Source: Henricia sp. BOLD:AAB3569 (Eukaryota; Echinodermata; Asteroidea; Spinulosida; Echinasteridae). From it: 64,000 nucleotides of DNA. The stretch covers positions 682,001 to 746,000 of the forward strand of contig JBBELK010000570.1 in assembly GCA_037783545.1 (NCBI GenBank), given 5' to 3'. Of the stretch, positions 50,801-57,857 are shown one piece after another. Every line of letters begins with the position of its first letter. Position 1 is the first letter of the stretch. Position numbers and translations under genes: made by a program. Under the pieces are notes generated by a model. That model was given only the letters and a program-made list of their open reading frames with translations, had not been told where the DNA came from and did no database searches.

Positions 50801-51752
50801 GTATAAGGGTCGATCTTATGAACCAGCTTCAACGGGTCCAAAACACAGCAGCTAGGATCATTACCAAGACAACTAAACGAGCCCACATTACACCTATCTT
50901 AATCCAGCTTCATTGGTTACCTGTTTGTCAGAGGGTAGATTTTAAGATTTTATTGTTGGTATAAAGCACTAAATGAACAAACGCCAACTTATGTTACTTC
51001 CATGATCCAGCAGTACAGACCAACTCGGGCTCTGCGTTCTGCAGATCAGTACCTCCTGTCCGTTCCAAGAACAAAAACAAAAGGTTTTGGAAAGAGGTCC
51101 TTTAGACAGGTGGCTCCTGATCTGTGGAACGCACTGCCTTTGGGTGTGAGGTTGGCAGGATCAGTCAGTGTCTTCAAGAAAGTTTTGAAAACTCATCTTT
51201 TTACTAAATGTTTTAACTAGTACATGTAGTTTGTTTTAATGTATTTTTAGTTTTGATGTACGTTTTTATCCTAATTTTAATGTAAAGCGCCTTAGAGCTT
51301 TTTTGGATTCTGGCGCTATATAAGTAATGTATAATAATAATAATAATAATATGTTACACTCTTATTGCACGAATCTGTAAAAAGTTTTATCTTGCAAAAG
51401 ATACAGGGCCTTTAAACTCCCAATCCGAGTAAACTGTGTGGCTTTAGAGGATTGTTTTATAAAAGGCAACCAGTACAGTCAAAGAACCAGTCGAACAATG
51501 AGGCATGCGCACACAGTTATTTTTGATTTGCGGGGCATTCTCCCTTGCTCCTAAAAGTAAAACATGTAAAGGTCTAACCAATTACAAAACCCGCAACTTC
51601 AACATCAAAGAACAACACTTACCAATTTCTATCATCATTTCATAGTTCTCCTTGATGTTTCTCAGCCGCAGCTTTTCATAGTCTGAGAGTTCCTTAAATT
51701 CACTTGCATTAAAAAACTGCTCAATATCATCTGAACTGCTCGCTTTCGGCAT
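25345..51752 (-). CDS. PRDM9: PRDM9-like histone methyltransferase (8 coding exons)
   Basis: Joining eight exons (51752-51623, 35550-35422, 34469-34396, 33144-32964, 31311-31210, 30603-30338, 28264-28009, 26897-25345) gives 2,691 nt, 896 residues plus stop, with every splice phase matching. Human PRDM9 is 894 residues. Domain order: KRAB (about 9-43), SSXRD-like (about 170-205), zinc knuckle (207-218), PR/SET (about 240-365), post-SET finger (about 385-408), three scattered fingers, then ten tandem fingers. Tyr276, Tyr341 and Tyr357 are present at the human numbering. In vertebrates PRDM9 binds DNA in meiotic prophase and trimethylates H3K4 and H3K36 to place recombination hotspots. Introns are full of transposons, yet no frame damage is seen. 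The first, non-coding exon was not located. Confidence 0.9.
25366..26190 (-). repeat. Coding minisatellite: ten 84-bp zinc-finger units
   Basis: Ten C2H2 units of 28 codons with TGERP linkers. Frameworks are almost invariant ([17 protein letters not shown]); differences concentrate at helix positions -1, 1, 2, 3, 5 and 6. The -1 residues run Q, E, E, Q, K, K, Q, D, E, W; position 3 is N, H (six times), N, H, S. The third unit reads CSHRD, so its second zinc-binding cysteine is an arginine. This is the pattern of a PRDM9 array: DNA-level homogenisation with selection on contact residues. Confidence 0.93.
26898..28008 (-). other. PRDM9-like intron 7
   Basis: About 1.1 kb between the PR/SET exon and the zinc-finger exon. 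It holds a hairpin-shaped SINE/MITE (about 27,105-27,510) and AT-rich unique sequence. Donor CATCA|GTAAGT, acceptor TTTTGCACAG. Confidence 0.8.
27105..27510. mobile_element. tRNA-related SINE with inverted ends
   Basis: Contains the B-box-like GGGTTCAAGTCCC within GGTCGTGGGTTCAAGTCCC, followed by CTGAGCACGC, as in the SINE at 60,885-61,025. The ends are inverted copies of one another (ATCCAGAATACCTTCAAGG at the left; ATGAAGATATTCTGGAT at the right), suggesting two head-to-head pieces. Fragments of the same unit recur at 28,294-28,326 and 29,262-29,402. Confidence 0.6.
28009..28264 (-). CDS. PRDM9: PRDM9-like exon 7: second half of PR/SET
   Basis: Phase 0 entry after TTTCTCTGCAG, exit CATCA|GTAAGT in phase 1. 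Encodes 85 residues starting [14 protein letters not shown]. It has the conserved NWMRYVNCA and EQNLVAYQY segments, IYYRS (Tyr341) and [14 protein letters not shown] (Tyr357), which form the cofactor and lysine-channel side of the PRDM9 PR/SET fold. Confidence 0.95.
28330..29243. mobile_element. Inverted-repeat element with internal tandem repeats
   Basis: Ends are GCAAGTTCGGGCGGGCGACTA and GACTATAGTCGCCCGCCCGAAC (decayed complements), with inner inverted blocks around 28,440-28,490 and 28,855-28,910. The right part (about 28,930-29,243) consists of three tandem copies of about 111 bp, each containing TTTGACTAGCTAGTCTGACTAG and AGTTAACTATAGTC. Non-coding; sits in PRDM9-like intron 6. Confidence 0.7.
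29640..30900. repeat. Inverted repeats bracketing the first PR/SET exon
   Basis: The segment around 29,730-29,850 (GTTTTGAACAGCGCCCTCAAG ... AAGGTATGGGTGGATC) reappears as its complement around 30,755-30,865. The exon at 30,338-30,603 lies between them. The CAGCGCCCTCA motif also occurs at 34,278. The pair could be two copies of one MITE in opposite orientation. Poly-A and poly-C runs adjoin both copies. Confidence 0.65.
30338..30603 (-). CDS. PRDM9: PRDM9-like exon 6: zinc knuckle and start of PR/SET
   Basis: Acceptor AAACATTACAG; split codon gives Tyr, then [15 protein letters not shown], a Cys/His knuckle that precedes the PR domain in PRDM9. Then [22 protein letters not shown] and FGPYGGEI, where Tyr276 lies, and GGYAWE at the donor TTGGGAG|GTAATTTC (phase 0). 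88 full residues. Confidence 0.95.
31210..31311 (-). CDS. PRDM9: PRDM9-like exon 5: SSXRD-like segment
   Basis: 102 nt, phases 1 to 1, acceptor CTTCCATTTAG, donor GTGT|GTGCGT. Encodes [21 protein letters not shown] followed by SDDCFVYC across the junction, aligning with the human Y-S-L-R-E-R..Y-K-E..DDDYLYC stretch. SSXRD is a short repression motif shared with SSX proteins. The donor is weaker than its neighbours but is the only GT that keeps phase. Confidence 0.85.
31312..32963 (-). other. PRDM9-like intron 4
   Basis: Holds a decayed MITE copy (about 31,890-32,095) and a hairpin element (about 32,145-32,410). The segment at 32,430-32,760 contains duplicated CTGTCCGCAT(T)GGACT words. No gene seen. 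Confidence 0.7.
32145..32410. mobile_element. Hairpin MITE
   Basis: Arms containing ACTTTATAAGTTTCAGAATTT...CTCTATACATATTGGTAG and the reverse complement at 32,350-32,405, around a loop with two CAACCAAATAATGG-type blocks. Non-coding. Confidence 0.75.
32964..33144 (-). CDS. PRDM9: PRDM9-like exon 4: acidic and basic linker
   Basis: 181 nt, phase 0 to 1; acceptor ATTTGCACTCAG, donor AAACCAG|GTTTGA. Encodes 60 residues: an acidic centre ([18 protein letters not shown]) then a basic tail ([10 protein letters not shown]) that may act as a nuclear localisation signal. No domain is recognised; position corresponds to the KRAB-SSXRD linker. Confidence 0.85.
33145..34395 (-). other. PRDM9-like intron 3
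   Basis: No gene seen. Contains repeated AACTAGTTGC words (33,395-33,470), a GGTTCGGGTTCGG-type tract (33,556-33,640) and a MITE fragment with CAGCGCCCTCA (34,278). Donor CCCGAG|GTAATT, acceptor CACTCAG. Confidence 0.6.
34396..34469 (-). CDS. PRDM9: PRDM9-like exon 3: short linker exon
   Basis: 74 nt, acceptor TTGTGTTGCAG (phase 1), donor CCCGAG|GTAATT (phase 0). Encodes [20 protein letters not shown] plus RQPE. Support is the clean splice sites and the exact phase fit; sequence similarity to other PRDM9 proteins is weak here. Confidence 0.75.
34683..34770. repeat. 23-bp tandem repeat, four copies
   Basis: GGTACCCTCAGTCATGTCAG units with 1-3 substitutions each, followed by a CATGG-rich stretch (34,790-34,960) with several inverted ATGGTGTTC/GAACACCAT words. 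A lone half unit recurs near 35,000. Confidence 0.85.
35034..35196. mobile_element. pogo/Tigger-like MITE
   Basis: 163 bp with ends CAGTAAACTCTCATTATAG and CATAACGAGAGTTTACTG, flanked by TA (35,032-35,033 and 35,197-35,198). The CAGT terminus and TA duplication fit the pogo branch of Tc1/mariner. A weak internal palindrome is seen, with GCTTTATATC occurring in both halves. Confidence 0.85.
35422..35550 (-). CDS. PRDM9: PRDM9-like exon 2: post-KRAB exon
   Basis: 129 nt, phases 1 to 1, acceptor CCCTCCACAG, donor CAAACAG|GTTGGA. Encodes LNVSKPEFM..., a basic KKKPK run, and [11 protein letters not shown], aligning with the human RPAFM...DTEDSDEEWTP stretch that directly follows KRAB in PRDM9. 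This similarity links the distant KRAB exon to the rest of the gene. Confidence 0.92.
35922..36380 (-). mobile_element. TTAA-type DNA element 'B', second copy
   Basis: 459 bp, starting AGGGCCTGTGACATCC after TTAA (35,918-35,921) and ending TAAATAAGGGGGCCCT; the right duplication has decayed to TTGG. Reverse orientation to the copy at 7,288-7,843 and about 100 bp shorter. A sequence such as GCTGCAGTTTCTACCCCCAG is shared. Confidence 0.85.
36495..36987. mobile_element. Inverted-repeat MITE
   Basis: Ends ATTTACACTCGATTCG and CCGATTCGAGTGTAAAT, with GTGTAAACGC words repeated internally on both strands. Non-coding, about 0.5 kb, in the large PRDM9-like intron. Confidence 0.7.
37230..37840 (+). 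pseudogene. CR1/L2-like LINE, 5' part of reverse transcriptase
   Basis: Reverse-transcriptase start of a Jockey-superfamily [51 protein letters not shown] and [15 protein letters not shown] (catalytic region A with the first Asp). The frame runs to TWFK and then stops being LINE sequence exactly at the TTAA where the 12-kb element begins. The remainder of the same LINE continues at 50,195. The endonuclease end is missing, so the insertion is 5'-truncated. Confidence 0.9.
37863..40768 (+). other. 5' non-coding part of the 12-kb element
   Basis: No supported gene. A Lys/Arg-rich open frame near 38,430-38,680 has no recognisable domain. Segments at 38,940-39,040 and 39,895-39,990 are inverted relatives (CAACTCGTACGC / GCGTACGAGTTGG words), which may mark a further foldback insertion. 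The block around 39,360-39,780 contains GGATCCGGAGGGTCC-type inverted words. Confidence 0.45.
40769..40879 (+). pseudogene. Kolobok-like transposase, exon A
   Basis: Acceptor AATTTTTACAG, donor AGCAA|GTAGGT. Encodes [20 protein letters not shown], then [17 protein letters not shown]. Phase matches exon B (joined codon AAA). The acidic D-S-D..E pattern resembles the linker before the cysteine motif in such transposases; the family call depends on exons B-D. Confidence 0.6.
41080..41336. mobile_element. Tc1/mariner-type MITE
   Basis: 257 bp with ends TGGGTCATTCTGTAAATTTG and the complement of TGGGTCATTCTATAAATTTG, flanked by TA (41,078-41,079 and 41,337-41,338). The same family is at 58,623-58,865. 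It lies in the intron between transposase exons A and B. Confidence 0.85.
41444..41729 (+). pseudogene. Kolobok-like transposase, exon B
   Basis: Acceptor TCTCTTTATCAG, donor ACATGG|GTTGGT; phase 2 to 0. Encodes [19 protein letters not shown], then [17 protein letters not shown], then [19 protein letters not shown] and AHITW. The C-x2-C followed by G-T-S and, across the intron, W-K-C-S-E-G-H is the zinc-binding pattern I associate with Kolobok transposases. No stop interrupts this exon. Confidence 0.7.
42524..42936 (+). other. Intronic stretch with a tRNA-like fragment
   Basis: Contains CAACACTGAGATTTGAACC and CTTATGATTGCAAGTCGAG, resembling the 3' half of a tRNA-derived SINE on the minus strand. 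No coding support. Confidence 0.35.
42937..44571 (+). pseudogene. Degenerate unidentified gene inside the 12-kb element
   Basis: Three collinear plus-strand blocks. Block 1 (42,937-43,350): a Cys/His-rich start with CRSIQC.., [11 protein letters not shown] and [17 protein letters not shown]. Block 2 (about 43,640-44,060): [16 protein letters not shown] and [15 protein letters not shown], with in-frame stops at about 43,778 and 43,963, and [17 protein letters not shown]. Block 3 (44,104-44,571): [38 protein letters not shown] and [10 protein letters not shown], ending in a stop at 44,569. I do not recognise the protein. The blocks resemble a repetitive protein family found in marine invertebrate genomes. 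It is a captured host gene or another transposon's gene, now broken. Confidence 0.6.
44600..45380 (+). repeat. C-rich low-complexity region with (CCCCACT)n
   Basis: Repeats of CCACCCCTGCCATGCC-like units (44,830-45,250) lead into about ten perfect heptamers CCCCACT (45,265-45,330). Open frames here are compositional artefacts. Confidence 0.85.
46413..46682 (+). pseudogene. Kolobok-like transposase, exon C (frameshifted)
   Basis: Acceptor TTTCTTTTTCAG, donor TTCTTG|GTAAGT. Reading starts [29 protein letters not shown], then similarity continues one frame over as [33 protein letters not shown] and GKKVVVLG. The exon is 270 nt where phase requires one more, so a single-base deletion near 46,505-46,520 breaks it. 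The pattern (LAAA..SG..Y.K... then Q..FV.PAID) fits the region before the catalytic motif. Confidence 0.7.
47090..47300 (-). mobile_element. SINE with GAGCAAGGCAC core
   Basis: On the minus strand it reads ATGGGTTTGAATCCTGG (B-box-like) then GAGCCCTTGAGCAAGGCACTT, the conserved central block of a widespread group of tRNA-derived SINEs in fish and marine invertebrates. Boundaries are approximate. Confidence 0.65.
47471..47590 (+). pseudogene. Kolobok-like transposase, exon D (frameshifted, cut)
   Basis: Acceptor CATCTGTGCAG; joined codon gives [17 protein letters not shown], a motif I associate with Kolobok-type transposases, and then, one frame over, [19 protein letters not shown]. The frame change near 47,522 and the inserted inverted-repeat DNA from about 47,590 destroy the remainder; the expected C-terminal catalytic part was not found downstream. 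Confidence 0.75.
47588..48080. mobile_element. Probable inverted-repeat insertion
   Basis: Rich in CGTCGTGCTTCTGCCGTGTC-like blocks on both strands: TTCAAACGTTGCGC (47,592), ACGACGTTTGAAAC (47,662), CTTCAAACGTCGTGC (47,774), CGACGTTTGAAGCC (48,038). It interrupts transposase exon D. Exact ends and target duplication were not resolved. Confidence 0.5.
48515..49100 (+). repeat. Subterminal tandem repeat, three units
   Basis: Units near 48,520, 48,722 and 48,965, each containing GGTGGTTGTATCACAATTTTG (or a close variant), AAGAAATGAGCGCATGTG and TTGATGTGAAATTCTCA. Unit length is 200-240 bp with variable tails. It sits near the right end of the 12-kb element, where DNA transposons often carry transposase-binding arrays; that role is inference. 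Confidence 0.8.
49159..49182 (+). repeat. Second copy of the right terminus, internal
   Basis: ACCAATCATGTATACTGCCT followed by TTAA duplicates the outer end at 50,175-50,198 with one base missing. The preceding 80 bases also resemble those before the outer end (TTTTTGACTGTTTTCTGAAAAG versus TTTTTTACTGTTTTCTCAAAAG). This means a nested or tandem related element end about 1 kb inside the boundary. Confidence 0.75.
50195..51356 (+). pseudogene. CR1/L2-like LINE, 3' part
   Basis: Continues the reverse transcriptase from 37,840: [39 protein letters not shown] (catalytic YADD), [18 protein letters not shown] and [16 protein letters not shown] frame shift near 50,960 moves to [15 protein letters not shown] and [20 protein letters not shown], the usual C-terminal end. 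The tail has AAGCGCCTTAGAGC, GGCGCTATATAAG and (AAT)n at 51,331-51,351, a 3' structure typical of the CR1/L2 group. The copy is inactive. Confidence 0.92.
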
Positions 51753-51816
51753 TGTGATGAAACAGATGGTGGTTGCAGAAAACTTTGCACACAAAATCAG
51801 CACCTTCTCAGTTAGT
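51623..51816 (-). CDS. PRDM9: PRDM9-like exon 1 (coding): KRAB domain
   Basis: Acceptor TATTTTTTTCACAG at 51,817; 64 nt of 5' untranslated sequence, ATG at 51,752, donor GAAATTG|GTAAGT in phase 1. Encodes [20 protein letters not shown] and [20 protein letters not shown] then IEIG. It aligns with the PRDM9 KRAB A box (DISIYFTKEEWAEMGDWEK..RNVKRNY..L..IG). No other in-frame ATG lies upstream before the acceptor. The upstream acceptor implies a non-coding first exon farther out, not located. In mammalian PRDM9 the KRAB domain contacts partner proteins such as CXXC1 and EWSR1. Confidence 0.88.
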
Positions 51817-51849
51817 CTGTGAAAAAAATAGGCAAAACTTTCATACAAG

Positions 51850-54645
51850 ATTACATTAGGCCAAACAAAATAAATGGTGAGTTTACTGTAACGGCCTAAA
51901 AAAAATCCAGGTAGGTAGGAAAATTATTTTATTTTGTCTTTTTTTGTTACATTTCAGTTTAAGCATTTGCATGTTGTTTTGCAATGTTTGAAACTCACTA
52001 TTAACACTATTAAACATGTTCATGTACAGGTGCATCCTGAGATCTCAGGGAATTTCCACTATGCGAAGCGACGTGACAATACCCTGAGGAAATACACGCA
52101 AATCTGTGGAGCGAGCCGGCTGTTGTCTTGAACCAACTCACGCCCGAGTCATTTTGATGTAATTTAATCAATTCGGTCATGTTATGCCAAAAAGAAACAA
52201 TTTCTATACTTTCCAGAAATTGTATTGGGTTCCGTTCCTTATACTGTCCCATTCCTACCAAACTTTCAAACGACGAACCTTATTTACTCCGCAGTTGTTC
52301 ACATTAATAACAGGGATGCATGCTGACGAATGTAATGGAACGGATTCCCCAGTATGCTTTAAATAGCAGCCAATCGCCGACGCGGACAACGGCCAGCATT
52401 ACCGAGTACATGTATCACATGCATGCACGGTGTTTACAATCTGCGCGCGTTACATTTGAATGCCTGCAATCGTGCTACAATGCACTGCAAGCGTCCTGAT
52501 TGGTCCAGCAGAGGCGACAAGATTTCTGTCGCTAGTCCCACCGCCAAATGGGGCCTTTTTCAACAGGGCCACTGTACGCAGGAGCTAGGGAGTGCGTTAA
52601 AGGGGCACTGTTGCAAGAGGATGGTACAGGTGCAGAAAATGTTATGTTCGTTGGAAATTATTGCAAATAGTGCTCATTTAAAATTGGAATTAAATATCAA
52701 CTTGAAAATTGGCAACAAAAAGTTTGAGGTCGGCAATTTTGCCTCAAAAATTCCAGGTAGGTCGGGTTACCGTAAACACACCATTTATTTTGTTTGGCCT
52801 TAGTACCGGTACACCCAACCAAAAAAGTAAGTTCCCATTTAATACTTTATGATGTAACTCAAAAACTAATTTATTGATTTTTGTCATTCAATGTGTGCAC
52901 AGTACGTTTTCGGGGAAAACGGACCACGGTACTACATTCTGGAGATTCCAGGTAAATTCCATGATAAGTTTTTCAATGTTTAATTTTGACTGTATTGGTG
53001 AACTATAGTTTGGGGTACGGCGGCCATCTTGCCGCGTGCAGCAAAATGTACGATAGCGAATGGGGTTAAATTGGTAAGGTGCTAAAAGTGTTACTAGAAA
53101 ATGATAACGTCCAATATATTGTTGATGTCCCCCAACGTGGCGCGGCCCCTAACGTGGCGGGCTTTACTTTCCGTTCTCTCTTGGCGCAATAAACAATCTG
53201 TTGCACTTGGCATTACATAGAAATAAAGTTCTCAAGTACCTTCATAAATTCTAAAACTGAAATACGGAGAAGAATCATTCAGTTACTAGAAATTCACCGG
53301 AATGTGAAGGCATCGCCGTTTGCTTCAGGTTGTCATGACACCATACACGGAAGCCTGTAATAGGCATTTCACGTGAATAAAACCAGGCATACTGGCGTTG
53401 TGTAGTGTCACAGTGTGTGCGTGCAAGTGGTCTTTGTGGGCCATCGTAGTAAGGCATCAAACCGTTTCAGCCAATCAGCGACGCGCTCCACGTTAGGGGA
53501 CAGTCCGGGCGATTTCGGGAAAAAAAGTGTTCATCGTTTTGTCCTGATTCAGTGATTGTTTTGTCCTGATTCAGTGATTGTTTGTGTTATTTTGTACTTG
53601 TTGATGAGTCAAAATATTAAAGTATTACTTTTTCTTGGAGCCTATGAATTATACTACAAGGTGTGTAAGTTTCAACTAATTCTGCTAGGGGGTTTTGCTA
53701 TAAGGTGAGCGGATTTCCAGTGAGTTGTCGAAGTGCGCCAAGTTAGGGGACATCACTATGCATGATATAAACGTTTAAAAAAAACACTTTTAGCCTTCTA
53801 AAAGTAGGGTGAGTCCTAGCCCAGGTTGGACGTCGTCTTCATTGCATTACGAGTGACGTCCAGGTCACGATGTCTCAAAACAGGGTGATTGAAACTTCCA
53901 CATCATTTTTTGAGCTATTTTACCTTTTAGTGGACGTCGAATTGATGTCCGTATGTTCTTGGCGTCTTTATTTACAGGAACGGAAGGTTTAAAAACCATG
54001 TACACCAAATTTGACGAAAATATGCTGGATTTTAAGCACGAACCAACGTTAAATTCCAGGAAAAGCTGCCGGTATCATCGACTTTGAATAAGCGCGTGCC
54101 ACGCAATTCCATTCACGCGCAAGGACTTGCGCGCGCGCGACTTGTCTAGCAACCGCAAATTGCGCGAGCGCGGTGAGAACAAAAAACGCATTGCGCGTTT
54201 CGAGCCGGCTATATACCTTATGTGTTGGGAAAATTTGTGCACAAATATATAGCAAATTAGCGTGATTTTTTGCCGTTTTACTCCGGAATATGCAGTTCGG
54301 TGATGTGTAGTGGATTTCTAAACCCGGCAATCCCAAAGATTAGGACACATGGAACTTTGTTAGCACATTACTGGCTTCCTGCACAAGGTAGAAATATTGA
54401 TTTTTTTGGTTACAAAAATTTTCACCCTGTTTTTGGAACTTCATATCCTGGACTCTGTGTGAGTCCCAGCCCAGCTGCCCAGGGGGAATTAGTGTGTCAC
54501 GGGGAGAAAATGACACCTTTTGATTTGAAGTTTTTTCAGATAGCGTGTTCATGTTCATATATTATATTTATAGGTAGGCTAACCTAGCTCGGCTCTGTAA
54601 AAGATTACCACATGAAACAATTCGAGCCGAGGTAACCTTACCTTG
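51850..54645. other. Upstream region of the PRDM9-like gene
   Basis: No supported coding gene. The promoter and first exon may lie here but no core promoter is distinctive. TTAGGGGACA words in both orientations (53,128, 53,491, 53,743) mark a probable inverted-repeat insertion. The pieces CCAGGTAGG + TTACTGTAA-type inverted words at 51,885-51,915 and 52,752-52,800 bracket 52.0-52.75 kb and suggest another terminal-inverted-repeat element there (AAATAAATGGTGAGTTTACTG versus AACACACCATTTATTTTG). Confidence 0.5.
51866..52800. mobile_element. Possible terminal-inverted-repeat element
   Basis: Left AGGCCAAACAAAATAAATGG and right CCATTTATTTTGTTTGGCCT are exact complements about 930 bp apart, followed inward by GTTTACTGTAACGGCC and GGTTACCGTAAAC. 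Inside is AT-rich non-coding sequence. Target duplication not resolved (TTACATT at the left, TAGTAC at the right). Confidence 0.75.
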
Positions 54646-54659
54646 TCTACGACTACGAG

Positions 54660-57516
54660 CACGCTAGCTAGCCGTGGGAAGTTCCACGATTTTAGAGAAC
54701 GCTTTAGTTGAATACTTACCATAACATTTACCGTGGATACATGCCCCGGAGGCGGGTCACCATGACTAGATGCGGAATCAAATCAAATCGGCCTTCGCAT
54801 CTCAGCTCATCTCTCGCTCTCGAGCCGACCGTCGACACTAGTACAGTACGTACGTACGTACAGTACACGTACGATCACGACACGGCAAATGAAAAAGCAA
54901 AAGCCCGCGCTAATTCTGAAACAGCTTGCCATAGGCCTATACATGGTGCGATGATACAATCCTATGACTGCCACGTAACAGAATCCCCACCAACTACACT
55001 CGCTTTAATTTTGCATGCATTGTCGTCAGGTGTGTCGCAGTGAGAAACTAGACTGGTTCCCGGACCTTACGTTTCACTGAAGCTAGATCATTTGAAAAGC
55101 AGTAAACTAGGTAGAAATAATACGTTATTGTTTGGTTTCACCTTCTTAACAACCGGTTGCTATCCGCCATTACTGTGTCCATACTATGGCACGCCAAAGC
55201 GAAAATAATTCAACACTAATAATTTAATGTCGACGCATATTTTTCGCAAATGAAAAAAAATGAAAAACAAAAAAAAAGCCTGTCATGACATACGGTCTGT
55301 CATGCCAGGCTTTTAATATGTTGATAAGACTGTTTGAAACTGGCATACCGTGCTTTTGTTGTTAAAAATGTTGAGTTTTGTAGATGGCAGAATTATCAAT
55401 GTTGAATTATGTCGCTTTGCCGTGCCATAGTATAGACACAGTAATGGCGGATATGATAGTTGTTGACGTCACGCTTACATTTGACAAATAGATTATTAGC
55501 AAAATTTGTTATATCCCACAAAAAACACATTGTCTGCAGTGCTTATTAATACAAAATGTTTTTTTGCAAGATGCCAAAAATGGATATCAGAGGCGGATCC
55601 AGGAATGTTTTCAGGAAAGGGTTTTGGCAGGGGGTGTGGTGGCAGGGGGGTGGGGGTGGGGGTGGGGGTGGGGGTGGGGGTGGGGGTGGGGGGGGGGGTT
55701 GGGGGGTGCGGCGTTACAAGTCACTTTTATATAGTGCGGACATTGGCGGGCACACAGAAAATGCATTACATTAAGCGGGCCTCCCACTGTGCGATTCTTG
55801 CCACGAATTTCAAAATATTAGGTACGATTTGGTACGATTGTGTATAGAGTCTATAGACAGTCTCTGCTAATCGCACCAAATTGTACCTAATAATGGGGGG
55901 GGGTTTGACCTCACCCCCGCCCCGCCCCAACCCACCCACGCACCCCCCCCCCCCGCCCCACCCAACCCCCGCCCCACCCAACCCACCGCCCCCTCCCCCC
56001 ACCGCCCCCTCCCCCTCCCACGGATCCGCGCCTGCATGCGATGCAGTTTTATTTCTTTTAGACTGGTTCCCGTCCACATATTCCACGCAGGAGAATATAA
56101 GGACAGGTAAAGGGCGCTCCATCTTGATCTGTAATTGGTCGTCTTGCGCGTGCGCATTGTATTTTTTATATTTAAAAATTGGCCAAGCCCTTTGCTTTAG
56201 GCAATGTACTTTATTTACATAATAGGATATGTTCGACACGCACGGCCAAGTTACAAATGTCAATGCAAAATCTGCGCACTTACTAAAAAACAAAAAATAA
56301 TACCCACGTGACGGGCAGAATTCTGCCGTCATGGCTGCCCTTTAACGATCCCTATATTTTCGCAATAAGCGAACTAATCTATAGGGATCGGGAACCAATC
56401 TATATTTTTTGTGACAGGCAACAATTTCATTTTATAAATTTAATCTGCAGTGTATAATTTAAGATGCTTTTCATTTATTTGCGTTTGGGCGCCTACAAAG
56501 TGACAAATTAAAGAATTGCGTTTTGGTCCCCAGAAGCGTGACCCGCGGCGAAACTTACAATATTTGTCTTTTCTCCTTTTCAAAATGATAAAGATGAATG
56601 GGCGGGAACTGCTGATTTTAATAAATTTATTTTGACAAAATCTAAAAATATTCCCCCAGTGTTGCTTTGGATTAACTTTTAGACACTTTACTTCCAAGTA
56701 CATGCATGTAAAAACAATGATTTTTGAAATTATTTTATTGCATGCTGTAAATTTCTCTAATGCAAGATTCTATCGGCATTATTTTGCTAAGACAGATTTA
56801 TTTAAAATGCAGAAAACGCAAAGAAAATATTGGAAATCAAATTAGATTTGTTTTTTATTATTATTATTTTATTTCTCTCCACAAAAAACAAAAAAAATCC
56901 ATTACGTACACCAGTACAAAAATAAAATTCAAAGTTTAGTACTCGAGACAATAATTGCTCGGTAATGAATGACGTTTTGCTATTAAATATTTAAGTTAGT
57001 CGAATTAAAAAGTACGATTTACGCCTTACCTACTCTAATGAACTTTAAAAAACATAAATACAGTTACTCATTAACAAAAACGCACGTGGCTTGTTTGCCT
57101 CAAAACATTAAGGACGCGTTTAATGCATTCTTTTCGCAAAGCCATTTAACTTCGACATACTATACCTTTTGCCAAAAATAAAATGTCACGCACACCGCGT
57201 AACTCCGAGATAATGTGTTTTGCCAGAGAAAATATCAAGAAAAGTTGTAAAAGTGCCCAAGATTGGTCACGGTGCTATTTTTTAAATTGAAGCTTCGTAG
57301 ATGGAGACTTAGGTTTTTAGAAATGAAGAGAGCGCCCCCAATTTTCCCCAAAATGAGCTTATCTAAAAAAGTATAAAGTTCGTGTAATTGTTTTGAAGGA
57401 TGTTTTACCATCCAAGGGTTTTATAGCAGTTTCAAAGCCCCATGTTGTTATTGACTGAAAACAGGGAAGTTATAATACCATGCAGGAATAACAGCAAAGG
57501 GTGACAGAGATTATCC
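54660..57516 (+). repeat. Dispersed repeat, copy B (about 2.9 kb)
   Basis: Collinear with 1,166-4,354 in direct orientation. It lacks the hairpin MITE and the TTAA element present in copy A and keeps a segment (about 56,463-56,640) lost there. Internal inverted G-rich and C-rich tracts (55,630-55,710 and 55,905-56,030) could pair. Divergence from copy A is low (a few percent plus small indels). No transposase or reverse transcriptase is seen. Confidence 0.75.
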
Positions 57517-57699
57517 TCGTAGTTGGTTTCTTAAAGAGTGCTCTATATAGGCCAATATTATTGTAATTTTTTACTAAATGAACTAACTAACTTTGAACCA
57601 ACCAAATTAACTGAACTAACTTAATTTAACTAACCAAATTCTGCTTATAACAAGGAAAGCTTTGGGCCCCCAATTAATTATTCTTTTTTATTTCCGATG

Positions 57700-57857
57700 C
57701 TCTAATCACATGTCCTGAAACTGGTTCCCGATTGGTTCAGACATAAAACATGAGCAAACAAATGTTTGGACATGCTGCTATTATATGGCAAACATTTGTC
57801 TGCTCATGTTTTATGTCTGAACCAATCAGGAACCAGTTTCAGGTCATGTGATTAGAG
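57700..57857. repeat. Short perfect-looking hairpin
   Basis: Arms of about 65 bp (CTCTAATCACATG..CCTGAAACTGGTTCC..ATAAAACATGAGCA) around a 20-base loop. Possibly a small MITE. Confidence 0.8.
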
